DNA of 64,000 nucleotides from Paenibacillus sp. (GTDB lineage Bacteria; Bacillota; Bacilli; Paenibacillales; NBRC-103111), in NCBI GenBank assembly GCA_031180825.1, contig JAPSLM010000010.1, positions 62,001 through 126,000 on the forward strand, given 5' to 3'. Under the pieces are notes generated by a model. It was given only the letters and a program-made list of their open reading frames with translations. It searched no databases and was not told where the DNA came from. Numbering within the stretch: position 1 is the first letter of the stretch; each line of letters starts with the position of its first letter. Made by a program: the position numbers and the translations under genes. This document shows positions 8,879 through 16,945 of this stretch, piece by piece.

Positions 8879-9760
8879 ATGAGAACACGAGGCTTCAAGC
8901 CGGGGGTGGCGTTTGCGCTGCTTACGGCCCCTGCGGTACTGCTGTATGTCGTCTTCTTTCTGGTGCCGGTCTTCATCGGGCTCTATCACAGCATGACCAA
9001 CTGGGACGGATTTTCGTTAAAATACAACTTTGTCGGCCTGCAAAACTATATCCAGATTTGGAAAGATAAACGGTTTTTGAACGGCTTGACGTTTACGCTT
9101 TTTTATACCGGGATCGTCGTTGTCGGCAAGCTGGCCATCGCTCTCATCCTGGCCCTCCTTCTAAGCGGGCCGCTGAAGCTGCGCGGGTTGTTCCGCTCGA
9201 TTTACTTCTTCCCGGCGGTGCTTAGCATGATTACGGTAGGGCTTGTGTTCAACCAATTTTTTTACTCGCTGTTTCCGCAGCTTGGCGAAGCGCTGGGCAT
9301 CGAATGGCTCTCGCGCAACCTGCTCGGAAAGGCCGATACGGCCGTCTACGGCGTGGCGCTGACGAACATATGGCAGGGGTTCGCGGTTCCGATGGTTATC
9401 TTTATCGCCGGACTGTCCAACGTGCCCAAAGATTTGCTGGAGGCGGCGACGATTGACGGAGCGACGCGGTTCCAACGGTTTGTGTCCGTCACGGTGCCCT
9501 TCCTCATTCCGATGCTGACCGTCAATCTCGTGCTGGCGATCAAGGGCGGCATCACCGTGTTCGATTACATCGTGGCGATGACCGACGGCGGACCGTCGAA
9601 ATCGACGGAGTCGCTCGGTTTCCTCATCTACCAGCACGGGATGAATGAAATGAAATTCGGTTACGGCACGGCGGAAGCGATCTACGTCTTCCTGCTGATC
9701 GGCCTCGTTTCCTTCATCCAGATTAAGCTGCTGTCGCGGAAGGAGGTCGGTCAGCAATGA
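8879..9760 (+). CDS. CUT1 sugar ABC permease, MalF/UgpA-like
   Basis: A 293-residue inner-membrane permease with about six transmembrane segments. The cytoplasmic EAA loop (EAATIDGATRFQRF, about 187-200) docks the ATPase, and the C-terminus is typical (FIQIKLLSRKEV). The ATG at 8879 has GGAGG six bases upstream. A TTG two codons earlier would sit too close to the same ribosome binding site. It overlaps the next permease by ATGA. No ATPase gene is present in the operon, so a shared MsmX-type ATPase encoded elsewhere is expected. Confidence 0.93.
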   Translation: MRTRGFKPGVAFALLTAPAVLLYVVFFLVPVFIGLYHSMTNWDGFSLKYNFVGLQNYIQIWKDKRFLNGLTFTLFYTGIVVVGKLAIALILALLLSGPLKLRGLFRSIYFFPAVLSMITVGLVFNQFFYSLFPQLGEALGIEWLSRNLLGKADTAVYGVALTNIWQGFAVPMVIFIAGLSNVPKDLLEAATIDGATRFQRFVSVTVPFLIPMLTVNLVLAIKGGITVFDYIVAMTDGGPSKSTESLGFLIYQHGMNEMKFGYGTAEAIYVFLLIGLVSFIQIKLLSRKEVGQQ

Positions 9761-10584
9761 GAACGGCTTTGCCGCTGCGTATTTTGACGTATTCGTGTTT
9801 AAGCTTGGGCACCCTGTTCATTTTGATCCCGATTTATTTGACGCTTGCCGTCGCGATGAAGTCCAAGGAAGAAACGTCCAAAAGCTTTTACGCGCCTCCG
9901 TCGGGCTTGTACCTGGACAATTTTACGCAGGTGCTGCAGAAAGCGGGCTTTTGGACCACGGTTCAGAACTCGGTCCTGATTGCGGTCCTGGCGCTTGTCT
10001 TGATGCTGGTGCTCATTCCGATGGTTTCTTACGCCATCTCGCGCAATATGGATAAGCTTTATTACAAGTCGGTCTACGCGCTCATCCTGTCCGGCATTTT
10101 CGTGCCGTTCCAAGCGGTCATGCTGCCGATCTACAAGCATATGAGCAATCTGGGGATGCTGAACCAGAGCGGGCTGATCGTCATGTATGTGACGCTGTCG
10201 TTTGCGCAAGGCATCTTTTTATGCGTCGGGTTTTTAAAGAATATCCCGCTTGAGCTCGATCAGGCTTCCAAAATCGACGGCTGCGGCGTCTGGCTGACGT
10301 TTACGCGCATCATTTACCCGCTCATTATGCCGATTGTGGCGACGATCCTGATTCTGAACAGCCTGTGGATGTGGAACGATTTCCAGCTGCCGCTCATTTT
10401 GCTGAACCGTCATCCCGACTATTGGACGCTGCCGCTGTTTATTTACAATTTCAAATCGGAAGCCAGCTTTGACTATAGTCTGGCCTTTGCGGCGTTTGCT
10501 TTGTCGATGGCCCCGATCACCCTTTTGTATGCGTTCACGCAGAAGTATATTATAGGTGGACTGACGGAAGGCTCGGTCAAATAG
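9757..10584 (+). CDS. CUT1 sugar ABC permease, MalG/UgpE-like
   Basis: A 275-residue permease that pairs with the preceding one to form the membrane channel. It has six predicted membrane segments and the MalG-type EAA loop (LDQASKIDGCGVW). It ends with QKYIIGGLTEGSVK, the usual C-terminal tail of this family (YIxGGLTxGAVK). It is translationally coupled to the upstream permease by a 4-base overlap and followed after 22 bp by the EEP-family gene, so all belong to one transcript. Confidence 0.94.
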   Translation: MRTALPLRILTYSCLSLGTLFILIPIYLTLAVAMKSKEETSKSFYAPPSGLYLDNFTQVLQKAGFWTTVQNSVLIAVLALVLMLVLIPMVSYAISRNMDKLYYKSVYALILSGIFVPFQAVMLPIYKHMSNLGMLNQSGLIVMYVTLSFAQGIFLCVGFLKNIPLELDQASKIDGCGVWLTFTRIIYPLIMPIVATILILNSLWMWNDFQLPLILLNRHPDYWTLPLFIYNFKSEASFDYSLAFAAFALSMAPITLLYAFTQKYIIGGLTEGSVK

Positions 10585-10606
10585 CTTATTTGAGGAGAAT
10601 GCCACG

Positions 10607-11392
10607 ATGGAACTGAACCTGATGACGTTTAACCTGCGCGTAAATACGCCCGTAGACGGAGGCAATGCTTGGCCTTACCGCATCCGGCACGCCGCCGCCG
10701 CGATCAAGAAGACAGCTCCCCTCGTCGTAGGGACGCAGGAAGGGACGAACGCGATGCTGCTCGACTTGGACCGGGAGCTGCCGGGCTACAGCCGGTTGGG
10801 CGAAGGGCGAAGCGGCCCGGTGAGCGAGGACGACAGGCTGCATGACGAGTGCTGCGCGATTTACTACCGGCAGGACCGGCTTGCTCTGGCGTCGAGCGGA
10901 CAATTCTGGCTGTCGGAGACGCCGGAGGTGCCGGGCAGCAGGAGCTGGGACAGCAGCCTGCCGAGAATATGCACATGGGCTTGCTTTGAAGCGAAGGCGT
11001 CGGGACGCCGCTTCTATGCGTTCAATACGCACTTCGATCATCTGGGGCAGCAGGCGAGAGAGGAGAGCGCGCGCCTCGTGCTGGAGCGAATCCGGCGCTG
11101 CCGGGAGGAAGAAGGGATTCCGGCCGTTCTCATGGGAGATTTCAATGCCTACCCTGACAATCCGGCAATCGTCGCGCTGCGGGAGCAGCTTGCTGATGCC
11201 TACGGGGTTCTGCAGGAGGAGGCCGGCCGGACGTTCCATGCCTACGAAGGCGGCACGGAAGGCCAGCCAATCGACTACCTGTTCGCCACGGAAGGCGCCG
11301 AATTCAGGAAAACCATCGTACACCGCGAGCGCTGGGAAGGCGCTTATCCGTCGGACCATTATCCGGTCGAGGCGCACGTGCGGCTGCTATAG
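10607..11392 (+). CDS. Endonuclease/exonuclease/phosphatase (EEP) family hydrolase
   Basis: A 261-residue soluble protein of the EEP fold, the family that holds DNase I, inositol polyphosphate 5-phosphatases and sphingomyelinases. All catalytic motifs are visible: N9 in MTFNLRV, E45 in GTQEG, H142 in NTHFDH, D178/N180 in GDFNAYPD, and D250-H251 in SDHYPV. It is cytoplasmic (no signal peptide). Its place directly behind two sugar permeases and before a HAD phosphatase suggests hydrolysis of an imported phosphodiester or sugar phosphate rather than DNA; this is inference. GAGGAG precedes the start. Confidence is high for the fold and low for the substrate. Confidence 0.88.
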   Translation: MELNLMTFNLRVNTPVDGGNAWPYRIRHAAAAIKKTAPLVVGTQEGTNAMLLDLDRELPGYSRLGEGRSGPVSEDDRLHDECCAIYYRQDRLALASSGQFWLSETPEVPGSRSWDSSLPRICTWACFEAKASGRRFYAFNTHFDHLGQQAREESARLVLERIRRCREEEGIPAVLMGDFNAYPDNPAIVALREQLADAYGVLQEEAGRTFHAYEGGTEGQPIDYLFATEGAEFRKTIVHRERWEGAYPSDHYPVEAHVRLL

Positions 11393-11409
11393 GAGGGAGA
11401 TACCGGGCC

Positions 11410-12186
11410 GTGAAATATGATGCCTATTTATTTGACCTGGACGGCACGATCTATTTGGGTCAGCATGCGATCGACGGGGCGGTCGATACGGTAAACAAGC
11501 TGCTTGAGCGCAACAAGCGGGTATTGTTTTTAACCAACAAAACGATTGATTCCCGGGAAAATTACGTAAAAAAGCTGAACGGTCTCGGCATTCCGGCGAA
11601 GCTTGGCCAAATCATAAGCCCCACGCTGGTGACGCTGGATTTGCTGCGCACCCGGCATCGCGGCGAGAAGGTATATGTCATCGGCGAGCCTATCTTCAAA
11701 GCCGAGCTGGAGCGGGCCGGCATCGCTTTTGCGGCGAAGCCGGAGGAAACCGATCTCATCGTGGTGTCGTGGGACCGCAATTTTCATTATGAGCAGCTCA
11801 ACTACGCTTACCAGGCGATCCGGTGCGGTGCCAAGGTGCTCGCGACGAACCCGGACCGGACGTGTCCGGTGCCCGGAGGGGATCTTCCGGATTGCGCCGG
11901 CATGATCGGCGCTATCGAAGGAGCTACCGGCCTGCGCATCGACTATATCGCCGGCAAGCCGTCGAAATATATGGCCGACGTGGCCCTGTCCATCGTGAAC
12001 GTGCCGGCGGAATGCTGCCTCATGGTGGGGGACCGTCTGGAGACCGACATTAAGCTGGGGCAGCATTCCGGCATTCGCACGGCTCTCGTGCTGACCGGCG
12101 TTTCCCGGCCGGAAGATGTGGAGTCCGCCAGCCATAAACCGGACTATATTCTCGATTCGGTGAACGACCTGCTCGTTCATTGCTGA
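11410..12186 (+). CDS. HAD-IIA family phosphatase, NagD/AraL-like
   Basis: A 258-residue HAD-superfamily hydrolase. Motif I is D9-L-D11-G-T, motif II is LTNKT (T42), a conserved lysine lies in AGKPSK, and motif III is MVGDRLETDI. The cap type and length match NagD/AraL, sugar-phosphate phosphatases. The start is a GTG with AGGAGGGA about 10 bases upstream, and the gene follows the EEP gene by 17 bp. As the last gene of the operon it may remove phosphate from an intermediate formed by the transporter pathway or the EEP enzyme. AraL of B. subtilis plays such a detoxifying role in the arabinose operon. Confidence 0.9.
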   Translation: MKYDAYLFDLDGTIYLGQHAIDGAVDTVNKLLERNKRVLFLTNKTIDSRENYVKKLNGLGIPAKLGQIISPTLVTLDLLRTRHRGEKVYVIGEPIFKAELERAGIAFAAKPEETDLIVVSWDRNFHYEQLNYAYQAIRCGAKVLATNPDRTCPVPGGDLPDCAGMIGAIEGATGLRIDYIAGKPSKYMADVALSIVNVPAECCLMVGDRLETDIKLGQHSGIRTALVLTGVSRPEDVESASHKPDYILDSVNDLLVHC

Positions 12187-12198
12187 TCCGCACGCGCA

Positions 12199-12243
12199 TA
12201 AGGTCTGCTTCCCGCCCTCGACCGGGCACAGGAGCAGACCTTA
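12199..12243. terminator. Convergent terminator between the two sugar operons
   Basis: TAAGGTCTGCT (12199-12209) pairs with AGCAGACCTTA (12233-12243), followed by TTTTG on the plus strand. It lies between the HAD gene (plus) and the last permease of the second sugar operon (minus) and probably serves both directions. Confidence 0.7.
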
Positions 12244-12267
12244 TTTTGCCGGGAAACATTCTCCCTT

Positions 12268-13143
12268 TCATCCCTTCAGCGCTCCTGCGGTCAACCCGCC
12301 GGTAATTTGTTGCTGGAAGAAGCTGTAAGCGATGATGACCGGAATCATCGTGATGGCGAGTCCTGCGAACAAGGGCCCCCATTCCGTGCGGTACTGCATC
12401 TCCCCCTGCATGATGGCGATCCCCACCGGAAGCGTATATTTCGTCGGGTCGTTGATCAGGACGGTCGCCATAATATACTCGTTCCAGACGGTCAGCGCGT
12501 TCATAATGGCGACGGTGACCAGCCCCGGCTTGGATAACGGCAGCATGACGCGGAAGAACGTTCCGAAATATGAGCACCCGTCGATGGTCGCCGCTTCCTC
12601 CAGCTCCTTCGGCAGCGATTTGTAGAAGCCGACGAGAAAGAAGACGCCGAAGGGCAAAATGCCGACCGCCCCCACCGAGTAAACCAGCGTCAGGCCCAGC
12701 AGCGAATTGGACAAGTGCAGCGTATTGAGCAAAAAGACGAGCGGAATCAAGCCGAGAATCGTCGGGATCATCATCGAGGCGACATAGATGAAATAAAGCG
12801 CGCCTCTTCCCTTGAATTCATAGCGGGCGAGCACATAGGCGGTCGTGGCGGCCATCGCCAGCGAGAGCAGCGTGCTGCCCGCGGTGACCAGCGCCGAGTT
12901 GACGAAATAATCGCCGAAATGCGCCCGGTTCCAGACGTTGGCGTAATTCTCGTAGATCAGCGGGGACGGCAGGTCCCACGGCTTTCCCTGAAGCACCTGC
13001 GGGTTGTCCTTCAGCGAGGTGAAGAAGGTCCACAGGACCGGGTAAATGACAAGAATGCTCCATACCAGAGGAAATAAACGGACGAGCGCTTTTGTTGCGC
13101 CATGTGCGGGTTTGCCAGCGGCGGAAGTCCCGGCCATACCCAT
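12268..13143 (-). CDS. CUT1 sugar ABC permease, MalG-like
   Basis: A 291-residue permease with six membrane segments and the MalG-type EAA loop (ELEEAATIDGCSYFGTF), ending GGLTAGALKG. The first 20 residues (AGTSAAGKPAHGATKA) form a short Ala/Gly-rich cytoplasmic tail before the first membrane segment. It is last in the minus-strand operon, six bases after the other permease, and transcription probably ends at the hairpin 12199-12243. It works with the permease at 13150-14034 and one or both lipoprotein binding proteins. The ATPase is missing from the operon. Confidence 0.93.
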   Translation of the reverse strand: MGMAGTSAAGKPAHGATKALVRLFPLVWSILVIYPVLWTFFTSLKDNPQVLQGKPWDLPSPLIYENYANVWNRAHFGDYFVNSALVTAGSTLLSLAMAATTAYVLARYEFKGRGALYFIYVASMMIPTILGLIPLVFLLNTLHLSNSLLGLTLVYSVGAVGILPFGVFFLVGFYKSLPKELEEAATIDGCSYFGTFFRVMLPLSKPGLVTVAIMNALTVWNEYIMATVLINDPTKYTLPVGIAIMQGEMQYRTEWGPLFAGLAITMIPVIIAYSFFQQQITGGLTAGALKG

Positions 13144-13149
13144 CCCTCC

Positions 13150-14034
13150 CTACAATTCGATGGTTTCCCGCTTCAAGAACCGGCTCAAGATCAGCGTGGT
13201 CAGTAAAGACAGGATTAAAATCAGGACGCCGATGGTCGCGCCGTAGCTCAAGTGATACTGCTTGAAGCCCATTTGGTACAAATAGTAGCCCATCACTTGT
13301 GTCGCATTGTCGGGACCGCCGTCGGTCATGAGCCTGACGATAATGAACGATCCGTTCAGCGTGGTGATGACAATGTGCAGCACCGAGGTTTTGAACTGCT
13401 CCCAGATGAGCGGCAGCGTCACGTTCCAGAACTGGTGCCACTGTCCGGCGCCGTCGATCTCGGCGGCTTCGTAGAGCGAGCTTGGAATCGCCAGGATCGA
13501 AGCGATGATCAGAATCATGTAGAAGCCGATCCCGGCCCAGACGCTCGGGGGCAGCAGCGACCACATGGCGAGCTTCGCGTCGCCCAGCCAGTTCGTCTCG
13601 ACCGGCTTGTCGGTGAAGAGCGACAGGAACGCATTGAGAAAGCCGAGCTGCGGATTATAGATGAAGCTCCACAGCACGCCGATAACGGCAACCGAAATGA
13701 TGTTGGGGAAGAAAAAAACGACGCGGTAGAAGCCGTACTCCCGCAGCTTCAGCCGGGTCAGAGCCACGGCGAAAAAGGTGGCGATAAGCATGATCAGAAC
13801 CACTTTCCAGAAGACGAGAAAATAGTCGTTCTTGATCGCTTGGCCGATGATCTCGTCGGAGAGCAGCTCCCGGTAGTTGTCGAGCCCGATGAAATTCATC
13901 GTTTCCGAGCCGCCGGACCAGTCGAAGAAGCTCAAATACAAGCCGCGGAATAACGGATAGATCGTGAACACCAGAAACACCGCGAAGGTCGGCAGCAGGA
14001 AGGTCGTAATAAAAAGCGTGCGATTCCATTTCAT
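13150..14034 (-). CDS. CUT1 sugar ABC permease, MalF-like
   Basis: A 294-residue permease with six membrane segments and the MalF-type EAA loop (LYEAAEIDGAGQWHQF). The start ATG has GTGGAGGATG upstream. It is preceded by a strong hairpin (14064-14101) that separates it from the binding-protein gene and followed after six bases by the second permease. The substrate is unknown. The upstream sensor genes suggest that it is a sugar also recognised outside the cell. Confidence 0.93.
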   Translation of the reverse strand: MKWNRTLFITTFLLPTFAVFLVFTIYPLFRGLYLSFFDWSGGSETMNFIGLDNYRELLSDEIIGQAIKNDYFLVFWKVVLIMLIATFFAVALTRLKLREYGFYRVVFFFPNIISVAVIGVLWSFIYNPQLGFLNAFLSLFTDKPVETNWLGDAKLAMWSLLPPSVWAGIGFYMILIIASILAIPSSLYEAAEIDGAGQWHQFWNVTLPLIWEQFKTSVLHIVITTLNGSFIIVRLMTDGGPDNATQVMGYYLYQMGFKQYHLSYGATIGVLILILSLLTTLILSRFLKRETIEL

Positions 14035-14063
14035 AAGGCATCCTCCACTGCTAGGAATTGGAA

Positions 14064-14101
14064 GAAACCGATCGACAGGAAGGGATCCTGCCGATCGTTT
14101 C
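14064..14101 (-). terminator. Hairpin between binding-protein and permease genes
   Basis: On the minus strand GAAACGATCGGCAGGA is followed by its near-complement TCCTGTCGATCGGTTTC (one mismatch, one bulge), then TTCC. It sits 12 bp after the binding-protein stop within the operon. Like the hairpin at 8809-8861, it probably lowers permease expression or protects the upstream mRNA. Confidence 0.6.
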
Positions 14102-14113
14102 CGGGTCGAGACG

Positions 14114-15502
14114 CTATTTGCTTCCTCTGACTTTGGCGGCGGCCTTCTCCATGCGGTCCATCCATTCGTCCGGCGTAATTTTCTTTTGCAGCAGCGCGAT
14201 GGTGGCGTCGCTCTCGGCTTGCTCCAAATCGGCGTTCAGCTTGAATACCGGGGCGACGATGGTGTTGCTGCTGTTGAAATATTTCATCGCCGTTTTTACG
14301 ACGCCGCTGGCGCTTGTCGCTTCCAGATCGGCCTTCACGTTCATGATGGCTCCGGTCGTCTCCGCCCAGCGGGTCGCCGCTTTTTTCGTGAAAATGAATT
14401 GCACGAACGCTTTGGCCGCTTCCGGATTTTTCGCTTTCTTCGCAATGGCAATATTGTTCGTGTATGGAATGACAACACTTTTGCCGCCCGGCTTCTGCAT
14501 GACGGAAGGAATGAAGCCGAATTTAAAGCCGGCCGGGACGTCCTTCTTCATTTCATTCTCCAGCCACAGCCCGTTCGGAATCATGGCGTCTTTGTGCTGA
14601 AGGAACAGCATTTGCGAATCGGTATGGTTGATGCCGAAGGAGGCGTTGTCAAAATACCCCTTGTCCCGCATATCGACCAGCTTTTGCAGCGTTCTGGCGA
14701 CGGCGTCGTTCTTGAACGATTTTTCCTTTGCCGCTTCCTGATCCTTCAAAATTTGCGGGTTGTCGCCGTTCTCCGAGACGAAGCCGGAGTTGAGCAGCCC
14801 GCCGACGATGTAGTACGGGTATTTCCCGGTATGAATGTAGGGGGTCATCCCCGAGGCTTTGATCTTCTCGCTGGTGGCAAGGAAGGAATCCCAGTCGGTC
14901 GGCACGGTCCAGCCGTTCTTCTTGAACAGCGCTTCGTCGTAGAACGTGCCCCAGGAGCCGAAGACGAGCGGGATCGTATAATTTTTGCCGTTGTAATCTT
15001 GAGGTGGGGCGATCAATTGGTCCGTCAGCTTCTCGCCGTCAATGTTCTTCGCGGTTTTCACCCAGTCGGAGATGTCCATGAGCTGATCGTCCTTGACCAT
15101 CTGGGTTTCGTTCGATCCGGCTCCGTCGATGTAGACGACGTCGGGCGGATTGCCTTGAATCCAGCGCGGCTTCATTTGATCGTTGATTTGCGAACCGGCC
15201 GACTGCTTGATCTTGAGGTCCGGATATTTTTTCTGGAACTCGCCGATCACTTCTTTCCACCAGCCGTCGCCGTAGCCGCCGACGAAGTACTGGATCTCGA
15301 AGTCGCCTGCGATTTTGGCGCCTTCGGCCGTTTTGGCTCCGTCCGCAGGCTTCGACCCGTCGGCGGGCTTGGCGGCTTCGCCCGGCTTGGCCGTATCGGC
15401 CGGTTTCGCCGCCGGAGCGGCCCCGCAGCCGGCCAGCGAAAGCGCGCAAAGCAGGGAGGCCATGCCCAAGGCCGCGCTCTTGGTTAATCTTTTTGTCATC
15501 AT
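14114..15502 (-). CDS. Sugar ABC transporter substrate-binding lipoprotein
   Basis: A 462-residue family 1 solute-binding protein. The signal peptide ends in the lipobox LSLAGC (C26). It is followed by an unusual linker of about 40 residues made of repeated Ala-Lys-Pro-Ala-Asp-Gly units (KPADG, KPADGAK, AEGAK) before the folded domain begins at about residue 67 (FEIQYFVGGYG). Typical motifs such as FGSWGTFYDEALF and IPYTNNIAIAKKAKNPEAA follow. AGGAGGG precedes the paired ATG start. It is the second binding protein of this operon and lies next to the permeases, so it is the better candidate for the transport partner. Confidence 0.93.
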   Translation of the reverse strand: MMTKRLTKSAALGMASLLCALSLAGCGAAPAAKPADTAKPGEAAKPADGSKPADGAKTAEGAKIAGDFEIQYFVGGYGDGWWKEVIGEFQKKYPDLKIKQSAGSQINDQMKPRWIQGNPPDVVYIDGAGSNETQMVKDDQLMDISDWVKTAKNIDGEKLTDQLIAPPQDYNGKNYTIPLVFGSWGTFYDEALFKKNGWTVPTDWDSFLATSEKIKASGMTPYIHTGKYPYYIVGGLLNSGFVSENGDNPQILKDQEAAKEKSFKNDAVARTLQKLVDMRDKGYFDNASFGINHTDSQMLFLQHKDAMIPNGLWLENEMKKDVPAGFKFGFIPSVMQKPGGKSVVIPYTNNIAIAKKAKNPEAAKAFVQFIFTKKAATRWAETTGAIMNVKADLEATSASGVVKTAMKYFNSSNTIVAPVFKLNADLEQAESDATIALLQKKITPDEWMDRMEKAAAKVRGSK

Positions 15503-15622
15503 TCGAACCCTCCTAAAAGATGATCGTTACGGCACATCTGGATTGCGTAACCTTATCTTAGGAGGATTGGCCAGAAAGCTCCATTGAATATCTTCCAAGA
15601 GTTCTTTATTTTTTTACTCACA

Positions 15623-16894
15623 TTATTCCTTGCTTTTCGTGAGGGCGATCTGTTGGAGCTGGTCGAGGGCGGCTTGGGGCGGCATGTGGTCGATCAGAAC
15701 GGCCTGGCCCATTTTTCGCGTTCCGTCCATGACCTTCTGCCAGGCAGGATGGTTGACCGGATAAAATTGGGCCGTTTGCAGCGCTTGGAGGCTGGCTTTG
15801 ACGTTCTCGTCCTTGGCCGCCAGCTTGTCCCCTACGGACTTGGTCACCGGCAGGAAGCCTTCGCGCAGAATGATGCTCTCGTAGCGCGCATCGTCGTACA
15901 GAAAGCCGATGAATTTGGAGAGCGCCTCTTTGTTCGTATGATCCGTCTTGAAGGACACCAGCACATCCTGCACGCCGAAGGAGATGGGCGGAGTTCCGTC
16001 CTTGACCGGTAGCGGTCCGATCCCCCATTTCAGACCGGGAAATTCTCTGGGAACGACGGATGGGAAATAATTGCCCGAAATCATCGTCCCAAGCTTTCCG
16101 TTCCCGAGAATGCGGTGCTTCTCGTCGCGCGTCGTGACGGTCGGCTCGGCATCGGTCAGCCCTTGGTCGTACAGCGACTTCAGAAAGGTCAGCCCTTCGA
16201 CGTTTTCCGGCGAATTGATCGTCCACTGCCCGTCTTTCATCCAGCCTCCGCCCGCCCCGAAGAAGAAGTAGGACAAGTAGGCTTGGCTTTCGTTGTCCGT
16301 CAAGTCCACGCCGAAGCCTTCGGCTTTTCCCGTCTGCTTGATTTTCCGCGCCGTCTCGACCAGCCCGGACCACGTTTTCGGCGGCTCGGTCAGCCCGATC
16401 TCGTCAAAAATATCCTTGTTGTAATACAGGTTGCGGACGGTGGCGAGGTAAGGAATCGCGTATTGGGCGCCGTCCCAATAATCCATTTGCAGGAACATCG
16501 GCGAGAGGTTTGCCTTCAGCTCCGGGGACAGGATATCGTTCCAATCGTTGAGCAGGCCGTCCTTGGCAAAATGGGCGTACACATTCGTGTTCAGCAGGTC
16601 CGGCGGCTGATTCTTGCTGATCATGGTCGTATAGACACCGTCCAGGATGTCCCAATTCGCCACCTGCAGCTCGACGTCAATGTTCGGATATTTCGCTTCA
16701 AAGTCTTTCACGATGCTCTCCAGCAGCGGTCTCGTATCCGTGCTATATTCCGCGGCGAGGAACTGGATCAGCGCCTTCCGGTCCGCCGGAGCGGGAGAAG
16801 GAGCGGTGTCGGCCCCGCAGCCGGACAGCAGCATCAGCAGCACGGCCGGCACGGCCGCCGTAGCGGGAAGACCGGGGAGCTTCCGTCGGTTCAT
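15623..16894 (-). CDS. Second sugar substrate-binding lipoprotein in the operon
   Basis: A 423-residue family 1 solute-binding protein with lipobox LLSGC about 25 residues from the start. Motifs include YPNIDVELQV, VRNLYYNKDIF and AILGNGKLGTM-like GNGKLGTMISG. The ATG at 16894 is preferred because GAGGTG lies about eight bases upstream; a GTG three codons earlier is possible. It is only distantly similar to the binding protein at 14114-15502 although both are in one operon. It may deliver a different ligand to the same permeases or act in sensing. I cannot tell which. Confidence 0.9.
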   Translation of the reverse strand: MNRRKLPGLPATAAVPAVLLMLLSGCGADTAPSPAPADRKALIQFLAAEYSTDTRPLLESIVKDFEAKYPNIDVELQVANWDILDGVYTTMISKNQPPDLLNTNVYAHFAKDGLLNDWNDILSPELKANLSPMFLQMDYWDGAQYAIPYLATVRNLYYNKDIFDEIGLTEPPKTWSGLVETARKIKQTGKAEGFGVDLTDNESQAYLSYFFFGAGGGWMKDGQWTINSPENVEGLTFLKSLYDQGLTDAEPTVTTRDEKHRILGNGKLGTMISGNYFPSVVPREFPGLKWGIGPLPVKDGTPPISFGVQDVLVSFKTDHTNKEALSKFIGFLYDDARYESIILREGFLPVTKSVGDKLAAKDENVKASLQALQTAQFYPVNHPAWQKVMDGTRKMGQAVLIDHMPPQAALDQLQQIALTKSKE

Positions 16895-16945
16895 TCGGTG
16901 CACCTCGATTCTTGAATTGATAGCCCGCGCCGGGGCGTGGTTTCC

